Of a stretch of 25,628 bases of DNA, positions 1 to 7,479 are shown piece after piece. The stretch is taken from the NCBI GenBank assembly GCA_013416795.1, contig RQSC01001207.1, forward strand, positions 53,366 to 78,993, read 5' to 3'. Every line of letters begins with the position of its first letter. The first letter of the stretch is position 1. The notes beneath the pieces were generated by a model that saw only the letters and a program-made list of their open reading frames with translations, did not search any database and was not told the DNA's origin. Origin of the DNA: Prasinococcaceae sp. CCMP 1430. Its lineage: Eukaryota > Prasinodermophyta > Palmophyllophyceae > Prasinococcales > Prasinococcaceae. The translations under genes and the position numbers were made by a program.

Positions 1-2
1 CG

Positions 3-665
3 CCGGCGCCGGAGCTGGCGCCGACGCCACAGGGCGCGCATTGCGCATGGCCGCGGGCGAACGCCATCGCCGCCTCGACGGCGTCGGTGAGCGCCGTTGA
101 GGCCGCGCTCACCGGCGCGCACTGTGCGTGGCCGCGGCACGGTGCCCTGGCGGCGGCGGCCGGGGACGGGCGTGACGGCGCGTGCGACGCCGAGGGGCTT
201 GACGGCCCGCGCTGCGCGTGGCCGAAAGAGAACTCCACACAGAACTGCGGGGGGGCGCACGTCGCCGCCGTTGCCATCGCACCCGCCGAGCAGCCGCCAG
301 CAGGGCCGCGCTGCGAGTGGCCAAAGGCCTCCAAGCGCCAAGGCGGCCGCGGGGGCGTGCACGCCGCTGCGATCTCCGTCGAGCCCGCGCAAGGGCCGCG
401 CTGCTCGTGGCCGCGGGAGACGCAGGCGGGGGGGGACGGCGTGGGCGATGCAGAGGGCGTCGTCGACGGCCCCCGCTGCGAGTGGCCAAAGGCCTCCAAG
501 CGCCAAGGCGGCCGCGGGGGCGTGCACGCCGCTGCGATCTCCGTCGAGCCCGCGTCGCAGGAGCCGGCAGGGCCCCACTGCGCGTGGCCAAGGCAGGTTG
601 TGGCACCTGCGGCGGCGCAGGGGGCACACTGCGCGTGGCCCAAACGCTCGACGGCGACGATGTGA
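3..665 (+). CDS. Cys-x-Trp-Pro octapeptide-repeat protein, 3' end (5' partial)
   Basis: I do not recognise a family. The frame is open to the left edge and ends at TGA 663-665, so the true start lies outside the window; an internal GTG at 87 is not a believable start. The visible 220 residues carry eight copies of the pattern G-[AP]-[HR]-C-[AES]-W-P-[KR], at 33-56, 114-137, 204-227, 303-326, 393-416, 468-491, 570-593 and 621-644. The spacers are Ala/Gly-rich and of unequal length (17-34 codons between starts). Copies four and six lie in an 81-bp identical block (309-389 and 474-554), so the array has grown by recent duplication. The Cys, Trp and Pro never change while spacers drift, which suggests selection on the motif. 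It could be a docking scaffold, a cysteine-linked structural protein or a precursor cut after the basic residue; none of these is shown. No signal peptide or membrane segment is seen in this part. Confidence 0.6.
   Translation, partial: PAPELAPTPQGAHCAWPRANAIAASTASVSAVEAALTGAHCAWPRHGALAAAAGDGRDGACDAEGLDGPRCAWPKENSTQNCGGAHVAAVAIAPAEQPPAGPRCEWPKASKRQGGRGGVHAAAISVEPAQGPRCSWPRETQAGGDGVGDAEGVVDGPRCEWPKASKRQGGRGGVHAAAISVEPASQEPAGPHCAWPRQVVAPAAAQGAHCAWPKRSTATM
33..644 (+). repeat. Eight-copy Cys-x-Trp-Pro coding repeat with an 81-bp duplication
   Basis: Irregular direct repeat inside the preceding gene. Motif starts are 81, 90, 99, 90, 75, 102 and 51 bp apart, all multiples of three, so the frame is kept. 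The segments 309-389 and 474-554 are identical over 81 bp at an offset of 165 bp. Confidence 0.8.
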
Positions 666-744
666 GCCTCGCCTCGAAAAGCGACACAACTTGTCTTCTA
701 ATTCCGCACAGAGAGCTGGCGCCCGTGCGTGCGACGGGCGCGTA

Positions 745-757
745 TGTACAGTGTACA
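745..757. terminator. Putative bidirectional 3'-end signal (double TGTACA)
   Basis: Between the convergent stops at 665 and 786 the sequence holds two TGTACA palindromes one base apart (745-750 and 752-757), followed by an AT-rich stretch (about 760-785) that stands out from the GC-rich surroundings. The same hexamer sits in three other tail-to-tail junctions of this window. UGUA-type elements bind the CFIm cleavage factor in other eukaryotes; use here as a poly(A) element is inferred. Confidence 0.4.
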
Positions 758-785
758 CGATCATATAATTTTTTGTGTCATTTAT

Positions 786-3716
786 CTACGATGGAAGGAA
801 GCCAGCCTGACGCTGCAGGCCCAGCGCGACCTGCTCCTGTCCGCCCGTGCGCGCGTGCGGTGCGAGCTTCCGCCTCGCGAGGTCGACGCCGCAGTGCCGC
901 ATGAAGGCGGCCGGGGTGCGTCCGCCCTCGCCCTCCCCCCACACCAACCCGCACGAGCGCGCCGCCTCGCCCCCGTCTCCCTCGCCGGTGAGAGCGTCCG
1001 TCAACGCCGCGGCACTCGCCTCCCGTAACGCCCTGGCGAGCTCCCTGTGTTCGCCCTCCTCCGCCATGAAGGCCTCGCGCTCGAAGGCAGGTCTGTAGCT
1101 GGCATCCCAGCAATGGTAGGCCAGAGCCGCCTGCGGCGCGAAGAAGTCGCAGCCGGCGCACCAAAGGCGGCACGACACGAGCAGCTCGTCCCCGTTCGAC
1201 AGGTACGGCAGGTGCGGCGAGAAGGGGGGCACTTCTCCGCCGAAGAGCACCTCCGCGCGGCTGAAGGAGAGCTGTGGCGCCCAAAAAAGTGTGGGGATGG
1301 GCTTGTCGGGGACGCTCGCGGCGGCCAGCTGTCGAGGCGCGATGTGCGGCAGGCCGTCGCGGCGCGCACGCACGGCGCATGGCACTGTCGGTGAGGTATC
1401 CGGTGGCAGCTCGACCTCGGAGGTGGGCGCGCTCCACACGCACAATCGTCGGAACCTCTCGACGACCTTGGTGTCGAGGCGCGCAAACTCGTCATTGACC
1501 TCCTTCCGCAGTGCCTCGGCAGCGCTTTCAAGTGCTTCATCGAGCGCCCCCAGCGCGTGCTCGCGTTCCAAGTCGTCGCACAGCCTGTACCCCAGCGGCT
1601 GCGTGGTCAGCACAGCCACGCGCCCCTCGGGTGCGCAGCGCTCACTCGCCTGCGCGAGCATGCTCGTGGCAGTCGCGTCCCAGCCAGGCACAAAGCGCGT
1701 ATGCGAGTCGACCATCAGCGCATACTCCTCGCCGTTCCACAGGCGGCCAAGCAGCGCGCGTGCGTACGCGGCACCTTCAGCGTCGCGATGAGAGAGGCGC
1801 AGCTCGCGCACGCGCCCGCGCGTGTGCAGCGCCTCCGGCAGACATTTCAGCCCGCTATGATCAGCCTCGTTGCGGTACTGGTCTTCGAGCTCGCGAGCGG
1901 CTTGCCACGCGATACCAAAGTAGAGCAAATCTGGATTGGTCGCTTTCTGGAGGGCGTCGGCCACAGTGAAGCGTGCCTCCGCATCACGGTAGCTTGCTAT
2001 TGCCACGAAGATGGCGCCCGGTGGCGGTGGCGGCAACCCCGCCGTCTCGGCGCTGGCAGCATCCGCTGCGATTGCGTCGTACGCGCGCACAAGCGCGCAC
2101 ATCTCGGCGGCCTCACCACCCAGGTGCGGGTGAGCCTCCGCCACTAGCGCGCGGTAGCGCGCTCGCACAGCAGCCTCGCCCGCGCCGCGAGGCGCCCCGA
2201 GCGCCGCATAGTGCGGGATGAGCGATGCGTCCCATCCACGCAAGGCACGCTGCGAGCCACCGTGCTGTCCGAGCTTGCCCTCTTCCGCTCGCGTATGCGC
2301 GCGCGAGAACTCCTCGCCACCGCTCGCACCGCCCTCATCGGATTCGCCGCCGCTGCCGCTGCCGCTGTCAGTGCCAATGTCTGGAGCGTCGTCACTTTCA
2401 TCGACGCCCTGCGGTGGGCCCGCGGGCGCGCAGACGCCCGTGCCTGTGCGCCGCGCCGTCGGGCGCTTTCTCGAAAAGGCAGCCCGCGTGCGAATCTTGG
2501 CGCCCATCGCCGATGAGTTGCCTACCGCCGCCGCGTCGAGCGATGCGTCTGCTCGCGCGGGCTCGGCAGCGCGGAGCTTGGGCAACTCGACACCACACTC
2601 GGTGCACCTCTTTGCGAGTGAGGCGACCACTGCAGTGCACGCACGGCAACGCTGCTTGAAGTGAAATGAGCAGCCCGGGCAGACCGTGAGAACGCAATGT
2701 ACGATGGTGTTGCACCTTTTGCAGCGCTTGAAGGCACCGCTGCGAAGTTTCGCGATGTCGAGCGGCCACAGAACCTGCGAGATATCCGAGTCGGCTCCGG
2801 ACACGTCGGCGGTCGCCTCAGCTGGCGCGCACGGCTGGCCCAAATCGACGCCTGCGGGCGCTTCGGCACCGCCAGCGGCTGTGCGGTCCTCCCGGCTGAC
2901 ATCGCCATTAATTGGATCACCATCGATTGCAGCTTGGCGTCTGCTCACACTTCCGCGTGCGCGCTCGGCTGCTCCAGGCGGACAGCGCACACTGCCGGAG
3001 TGTTCTGGGTCCCAGGTGCTGCCCACAGCCGCGCCAAAGGACGGCTGTACTTCCGCAGCTGCGCCGGTACACGCGAGGCTGCCTTGGGCGACCTTCTGAG
3101 CTGCGTCTTCGCGCGCACGCGTCAGTGCCTTCGCGATTGTCTTGTTGGTTGGCTCGAGCTCGGCCGCGCGTGTGAGCACCTTCACAGCACGCGCATAGTC
3201 GCCGAGCGCCGCATATGCCTCGCCCGCACGGTAGTGACCCTTGGCCCACTCGGCTTGTGAGTCCACGGATGCGAGGGCCGCGTCGAGAGCTGCGCGAGCG
3301 TTACCCGCACGCAGCAGCGCGGCCGAGCGGTTGGCGTGCAGCGGTGCAGCCGCGTCCTCGCGCGCGTCGAGCGCATCGGCAAAGTGACGTGCAGCTGCGA
3401 CGTACTCGCCTCGGCGGAACGCGTCGGCGCCGAGCGATTTGTACGTGGCAGAGGCGACGCCATCAGCCTCGGCGGCTTTTGACGTGCCGCAATGACTGTC
3501 ATCAGCCTCCCTCTCCTCGAGGTCTTTCAGCACCACGTCATAGGCGTCCTTAAGCAGCTGGAAGGTCGTCGCATCCCCGCCGCGATCCGGGTGCGCCTCT
3601 GCGGCCTTGCGCAGATACGCCGCGCGGGCCTCGGCCGCAGCACCAGCGAGCGCGGCGCCGCGCCCAACGCCGAGCAGCGCGTAGGAAGCACGCACGAGGC
3701 GCTCGTTGGCAGCCAT
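786..3716 (-). CDS. J-domain/TPR/zinc-ribbon protein fused to a Skp1-type GlcNAc transferase (GT60)
   Basis: A 976-residue protein. The ATG at 3716 begins just before the first domain; the frame stays open 134 codons further but those residues are Arg/His-rich and unlike a protein. Order of parts: J domain at 10-68 with the HPD motif at 42-44 (recruits and stimulates Hsp70); three TPR-like helical pairs at about 90-200; a double zinc ribbon at 332-374 with CxxC pairs; an acidic Ser/Gly linker; a second J-like domain at 499-552 in which HPD has become HPH; and from about 568 a glycosyltransferase domain starting IFVAIASYRD with DSH (670-672) in a DSHTRF..WD setting. That block is the hallmark of the family of Dictyostelium Gnt1, which adds GlcNAc to hydroxyproline of cytosolic Skp1. 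No signal peptide is seen, so it should be cytosolic. Catalytic activity and the Skp1 target are inferred. The unbroken frame argues that the fusion is real, although a hidden intron joining two models cannot be excluded. Confidence 0.85.
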   Translation of the reverse strand: MAANERLVRASYALLGVGRGAALAGAAAEARAAYLRKAAEAHPDRGGDATTFQLLKDAYDVVLKDLEEREADDSHCGTSKAAEADGVASATYKSLGADAFRRGEYVAAARHFADALDAREDAAAPLHANRSAALLRAGNARAALDAALASVDSQAEWAKGHYRAGEAYAALGDYARAVKVLTRAAELEPTNKTIAKALTRAREDAAQKVAQGSLACTGAAAEVQPSFGAAVGSTWDPEHSGSVRCPPGAAERARGSVSRRQAAIDGDPINGDVSREDRTAAGGAEAPAGVDLGQPCAPAEATADVSGADSDISQVLWPLDIAKLRSGAFKRCKRCNTIVHCVLTVCPGCSFHFKQRCRACTAVVASLAKRCTECGVELPKLRAAEPARADASLDAAAVGNSSAMGAKIRTRAAFSRKRPTARRTGTGVCAPAGPPQGVDESDDAPDIGTDSGSGSGGESDEGGASGGEEFSRAHTRAEEGKLGQHGGSQRALRGWDASLIPHYAALGAPRGAGEAAVRARYRALVAEAHPHLGGEAAEMCALVRAYDAIAADAASAETAGLPPPPPGAIFVAIASYRDAEARFTVADALQKATNPDLLYFGIAWQAARELEDQYRNEADHSGLKCLPEALHTRGRVRELRLSHRDAEGAAYARALLGRLWNGEEYALMVDSHTRFVPGWDATATSMLAQASERCAPEGRVAVLTTQPLGYRLCDDLEREHALGALDEALESAAEALRKEVNDEFARLDTKVVERFRRLCVWSAPTSEVELPPDTSPTVPCAVRARRDGLPHIAPRQLAAASVPDKPIPTLFWAPQLSFSRAEVLFGGEVPPFSPHLPYLSNGDELLVSCRLWCAGCDFFAPQAALAYHCWDASYRPAFEREAFMAEEGEHRELARALREASAAALTDALTGEGDGGEAARSCGLVWGEGEGGRTPAAFMRHCGVDLARRKLAPHARTGGQEQVALGLQRQAGFLPS

Positions 3717-4144
3717 CGGGAGGTCGACTGAGGAGGCGCGCTGTCGCCCGCGCGCGCACACCTCCCTGCCGCACCGGCGGTCTGGCGCGTCACGGCGGCT
3801 GCGCGTGCCGCTTCCCCCGCCCGGCCTGCAGGCGGCGGAACCCACCCACGTCAAATCGCGTGCGATGTGGGCACACAAACCGTTACAAAGTCTGTGTCTG
3901 CTCGCATTCCCCAACGCGATCCACGCTCGCCTCGCGCGCGCGCCAACGCGCACCGGCCAGTGGTGCCCGCGTGCGTGCGTGCGTGCGTGCGTGCGCGAGT
4001 GCGCGTGTGCGAGTCTTGGAGAAGGAGCATACCCGCGTGCGTCAGAGCGCGTGGCTGCCTGCACACGTGCGCGCGCGTGCGTGCGCGCGCGCCGCGCCGC
4101 GCGCGCCGCGCGCATCACGCGCGCACGCGCGGCTGGCGAGTGCG
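3717..4144. promoter_or_regulatory. Divergent intergenic region between the GT60 fusion and the SH3b gene
   Basis: 428 bp between two head-to-head start codons, presumably holding both promoters. It includes a (GTGC)n tract at about 3971-3996 and CG/CA-rich runs up to 4120. I see no clear TATA box. Long frames cross it on both strands but are low-complexity and are treated as non-coding. Confidence 0.5.
3971..3996. repeat. (GTGC)n simple repeat
   Basis: Six units of GTGC/GCGT in the divergent promoter between the GT60 fusion and the SH3b gene. Confidence 0.8.
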
Positions 4145-4894
4145 ATGGCCAACGTGTACGAGGTCTTGTTCGACCCGCAGGTGGTGCTGCGCGCGCGTCC
4201 CATGCTGGGCGCTCCGGTGGTGGAGGCGCGCGCCGCGCGGTCGCTGCTTGAGGTTGACGGCTGGCGCGACGGGTGGGTGCGCCTCGCGGCGCCCGTGCGC
4301 GGCTCCGAGGCGTGGGCGCTCATCCACCACGACGAGCACGGCGACCTGCTCAAGCTGGTGCCCCCCGCGACGTTCGAGGTCGTCTTCGAGGGGGGCAGCG
4401 TGGCCGTACGCGCAGCGCCCTCCCCTAGCGCCACCGTGGTAGGCGCGAAAAAGCGCGGAGACTTCCTTCGCGTCATCGGCCAGACCGACGGCTTTGTCAA
4501 GCTCGCGGGCACAAGGCAGGGCGCCGCCCAGTACGTCATGGTGAAGCACCCCACACTCGGGCGTATCCTCGAGCACAAGGAGGGCGTGGCGCCGTACCTG
4601 CAGCGGCCGGAGGCGCACGGTGCGGGCGGCCCAAGGGGCCCGCGTGCGGGCTCGGCCTCTTGGGAGCCACCGAAGGGCGCCGCCTGCGGGGACGTGTGCG
4701 AGCGCGACTGGGTGGGCGCCGACGAGATGCGCGTGCAGGTCAACCGCGTCAGGGCGCTGCGCGCGCACGCCGAGCTCGCCGAGGGCAGGCGCAAGGACCG
4801 CCAGGCCAAGCGCGCCAACGATGCGATGCGCGCGCTCACGGGCGCCGCGGAGAGGTCCGAGACGGGCTTCTACCTTGGCATCGACGCGCTCTGA
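4145..4894 (+). CDS. Protein with two SH3b-like domains
   Basis: A 249-residue protein starting at the ATG at 4145; the frame is open upstream but Arg-rich and repetitive. It contains two similar units of about 65 residues. The first (about 3-72) runs from YEVLFDP through a V..RA..M.GAPVV segment to WALIHHDEHG. The second (about 78-140) runs from FEVVFEG through VAVRAAPSPSATVVG to YVMVKHP. The pattern of a beta strand, then V.(V/L)RA.P, then a later glycine and hydrophobic strand fits bacterial-type SH3 (SH3b) folds, which bind peptides or cell-wall fragments in bacteria. The C-terminal third is charged and probably helical. There is no signal peptide or membrane segment, so it is likely intracellular. 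Its role is unknown. It is head to head with the GT60 fusion and tail to tail with TSEN34. Confidence 0.7.
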   Translation: MANVYEVLFDPQVVLRARPMLGAPVVEARAARSLLEVDGWRDGWVRLAAPVRGSEAWALIHHDEHGDLLKLVPPATFEVVFEGGSVAVRAAPSPSATVVGAKKRGDFLRVIGQTDGFVKLAGTRQGAAQYVMVKHPTLGRILEHKEGVAPYLQRPEAHGAGGPRGPRAGSASWEPPKGAACGDVCERDWVGADEMRVQVNRVRALRAHAELAEGRRKDRQAKRANDAMRALTGAAERSETGFYLGIDAL

Positions 4895-5011
4895 GGCGCG
4901 GCACGCGTGCGCGCGCCCGCGCGTGCGCGCACCGCACAACAATTTCCACACAATTAGGCACATATAGCGCGCGCTCGCTGCGCCCCGCTCGGGCGTGCCT
5001 GCGTTGTGGAC

Positions 5012-5020
5012 TGTACAGTA
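5012..5020 (+). terminator. Putative 3'-end signal TGTACAGTA
   Basis: Nonamer TGTACAGTA in the 193-bp gap between the convergent stops at 4894 and 5088. The TGTACA core is palindromic and could serve both genes. The same nonamer recurs at 8425-8433 and, reversed, at 22412-22420, each time between convergent genes. Function is inferred. Confidence 0.4.
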
Positions 5021-5087
5021 CGCACTCTGCGAGGGCTTCCGGATGCGCGCGCGCTCTCCTCATCCCCCCCCCCACTTCCTCGGGCGC

Positions 5088-6794
5088 TCAGCCCTCCTCG
5101 AGGAAGATGTCCGGCGTGAGCGTGATGTACGTGCACGTGTGCGGTCCGAGCACCTCCTCGGCCCTCGGGCAGGCGCCGGGCCTGCCGTCCATGAGGTGCC
5201 TAGCGCCGAGGCGCGTGAAGCCGTTGTCGTAGACGACGTCGTCGGCGCTGCCGAAGGGCTCCTCGCCCTCGCGCTCGCCTGAGCCCACGCTCGACCCCCA
5301 ATCGACGCACGCTAGCACGAGGTTCTTGCGCGCGCCTGACGACACGCGCGTGCCGCCGCTCACCGTCATCATGGAGACCTCCTCCTCAACGCCCGTCAGG
5401 CGGATGGAAAAGTGCGCGTGGTAGATGTGTGGGTCGCCCACGTACGCCAGGTAGTCGGCGCCGAACTTGACACCCGACGTGAGCGAGTAACCGCGCCGGT
5501 AGAGGTCGGCGAACACCGCGCAGCGCTCGCGCTCGCGCCTCGTCGCCGGAAACGCCCAGCGGCGCGCGCCGCCCCCCACCGCCGCGAGCAGCAGCTCGTC
5601 GCGCGGCGTCGGCGGTAGCGACGCCAGCGCGCGCGGCGCGATGCGCTGCGAGCGCGCCACGCGGATGGGCACCTCGCGCGCGTCGCCCACCAGCGACTGC
5701 AGCGCACCCTTCACGCGCGCGTGCGCTGCGGCGGCCGCGTCCACCACCTCCACCTCCGGCGCCGCCACCGCGACAGGCTGTTCGTCCGGCAGCCGCTGCT
5801 TCTGCTGCTGGTCGTCGTGGTGATGGTGCGCTGCGCCTGCCACCACCGCCGCTGCCGCGCCCGCACCGTTGGCCGCCGCGCCTGCACCGTCGGCTCGATC
5901 TGCCGCTCCCTCCGCGTCCTCCGCCATGGCCACCACCGGCTCGTCGAGCCGCCGCCGCTTGGGCTCGCGCTCGCGCTCGTGCGTGGCGTGCTCGTGCTCC
6001 TCCTCGGCGCACTGCTGCTGCTCAGTGCTCCGCTGTTCCTCCTCAGCGCGCTGCCGGCCGCCTTCAACAGCCTCGACCTGCGGCTCCTGTGCCACAGCGC
6101 CCCCCTCCTCGAGCTCCGCCCCAGCGGCGTCGGCCACGGCGTCGGCGTCGGCATCAACATCCTCGTCCTCGAGCCTCACCGCCTTGGCCTTGGCCGCGGC
6201 GGCCTCCGCCTCGGCGGCAGCTGCCGCCCTGGCCGCCGCGGCGGCCCTCTCCTCCGCCTCCGCCTCCGCCTGGAGCATCTCCGCGGCGGTGGCTGCGACG
6301 TCCCCCTCGATGACGACCGCCGCCACGCCGTTGAGCGCGGCCGTCCACACCTCCTCAGGCAGCAGCGTCAGCGGCAGGCCGTTCACCTGGACCTGTCGCG
6401 GGTAGTCGGGCACGGCGCCCACGCATGCACCTGTGGCGCTCGCGCGCACGCGTGTGTGCATGAGCATGAGCATTTGTGTGTGTGCGTGTGCGTGTGCGTG
6501 TGCGTGTGCGTGTGCGTGTGCGTGCGTGCGTGCGTGCGTGCGCGCGCGAGAGTGCGCGCGTATGTGTGAGTGTGTGTGCGTGCGCGTGCCCGTGCGCGCA
6601 CGTCAGGGCCAGCACGGGTGCGCACGGACGCGAGGCATGCGCGTCCAGGAGCGACGGCGAGAGCGCGCGCGCTCGCGCACGCGCACACACACACAGCACA
6701 CACAGCACAATCACACACACGCACCGACGATGCGAAAGTCCTCCCTCGCGCGCCGGCCGTCGGCGTGCGCCCACACGTAGCCCGCGTCGCCCAT
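5088..6794 (-). CDS. TSEN34: tRNA-splicing endonuclease subunit SEN34 (spliced)
   Basis: One of the two catalytic subunits of the nuclear complex that cuts introns out of pre-tRNAs. I model two exons, 6794-6725 and 6430-5088, giving 470 residues. Exon 1 encodes the N-terminal strand GYVW; joining at GTC-G|GT restores a reading into DYPRQVQVNGLPLTLLPEEVW, matching the family's N-terminal layout. Residues about 60-270 are an acidic Ala/Glu/Gln low-complexity linker with a His run. The catalytic domain is C-terminal: YRRGYSLTSGVKFGADYLAY, then GDPHIYHAHF, then GARKNLVLACV, giving the Tyr/His/Lys triad of the endonuclease. The 5' end is uncertain. The ATG at 6794 is the nearest in frame, but the frame is open upstream to the microsatellite at 6908, so a further 5' exon beyond it (possibly from ATG 7079) is possible. 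It converges on the SH3b gene. Confidence 0.85.
6431..6724 (-). other. Intron of TSEN34, GU-rich at its 5' end and CA-rich at its 3' end
   Basis: 294 bp with donor G|GTGCGTGT and acceptor CCACAG|GT, supported by the restored SEN34 protein sequence. On the transcribed strand the first 45 bases are GU repeats (with GCGC) and the last 190 are dominated by CA and CGCA repeats (plus-strand TGTGCG array, about 6474-6541). The two ends are therefore complementary and could pair in the RNA. Confidence 0.75.
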
Positions 6795-6907
6795 GACGTG
6801 CACACGCACGGGCTTGAGCGCGATGGGCGGCGGCGGCGTGCGCGCGGCGAGCGGCACCGGGATCACCGCTTCGTTGGGCTCATCGTTTTGGAGGCGCTTG
6901 AGTGCCN

Positions 6908-6963
<56 letters not shown>

Positions 6964-6977
6964 ACCACCACCACCAC
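6908..6977. repeat. (CA)n microsatellite followed by (ACC)n, next to an N
   Basis: About 27 CA units (6908-6961) followed by about five ACC units. An ambiguous base at 6907 marks a sequencing or assembly difficulty, so the true array length is unknown. It lies upstream of the TSEN34 exon and may sit inside a further 5' intron, because on the TSEN34 strand it reads as (GT)n just like the 5' part of the known intron. Confidence 0.9.
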
Positions 6978-7045
6978 CCTCACGCCATCCGCGCCCGCGC
7001 CGGCGGCTGGCGGCACCGCGCAGCCGCGGCCGCCGGCGCTCTCGC

Positions 7046-7237
7046 ATGCGTTTTTGACCCGCTGGGACGCGCCGCGCATGGAGGTCTCCCGTCGTCACAT
7101 TTGACACCACAAAAGAAGTAAAACAGAACCAAAGTTCCACTAGTACCAATTGAATGTACCGCGCTGTTGATGCGTTTTGACCTGGCAGAATGGTGCGAGC
7201 TGAGGTTGCAGGGTGATCTCCCGTGGTTACATTTGAC
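7046..7237 (+). repeat. Diverged tandem duplication in a low-GC patch
   Basis: The block at 7046-7105 (ATGCGTTTTTGACCC ... TCTCCCGTCGTCACATTTGAC) recurs at 7170-7237 (ATGCGTTTTGACC ... TCTCCCGTGGTTACATTTGAC). The 21-bp ends match at 19 positions. The inter-copy part (7106-7169) is AT-rich. Origin is unknown; it could be a decayed mobile element or a duplicated promoter. Confidence 0.6.
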
Positions 7238-7305
7238 TATGTTGTGTGCATATTATTGTACCGAACCGACGCGCGTCGCGGCGGCAGCCGCAGCCGCAGC
7301 CGCCG

Positions 7306-7479
7306 CTGCCGGCCAAGAAGAAGGAGGAGGAGACGCCCGAGCTCGGCGCCGGGCGCTTCGGCCGCGTGCGCAACAACCTGCGCATGGGGCTCGTGGGCCT
7401 GCCCAACGTGGGCAAGTCGTCGCTTTTCAACCTCTTCACCGAGCAGAGCGCCGCCGCGGAGAACTTCCCCTTCTGCACG
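7306..7479 (+). pseudogene. 5' fragment of the OLA1/YchF GTPase gene
   Basis: This encodes the first ~58 residues typical of algal OLA1: PAKKKEEE, then [16 protein letters not shown], the P-loop GLPNVGKSS, and ENFPFCT. The family continues with I/V-(D/E)-P-N-E and about 340 more residues, including the G3 and G4 motifs and a TGS domain, none of which follow here. Homology stops exactly before GTGCGG (7480), as if at an exon end. The expected initiator just before PAKKK is CTG (7306-7308), and the frame has no ATG back to the stop at 7234-7236. So it is either exon 1 of a gene whose rest lies elsewhere, a duplicated fragment, or part of a real fusion with the downstream methyltransferase. Confidence 0.75.

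Larger units (their letters stand above)
6795..7305. promoter_or_regulatory. Head-to-head region between TSEN34 and the OLA1/methyltransferase gene
   Basis: About 510 bp holding the microsatellite, the N at 6907 and, at 7105-7260, a patch much poorer in GC than its surroundings. Two diverged copies of a block beginning ATGCGTTTTGACC and ending TCTCCCGT..T.ACATTTGAC lie at about 7046-7105 and 7170-7237. Either or both promoters, or 5' exons, could be here. Confidence 0.45.

Noticed and set aside
33-644. CRISPR-like array reading of the spaced repeats
   Set aside because: Repeats vary in sequence, spacers vary in length by multiples of three, and the repeat is best explained at protein level. 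The window is eukaryotic.
3717-4118. 134-residue N-terminal extension of the GT60 fusion
   Set aside because: Arg/His/Ala low-complexity from CG/CA repeats. The J domain begins directly after the ATG at 3716.
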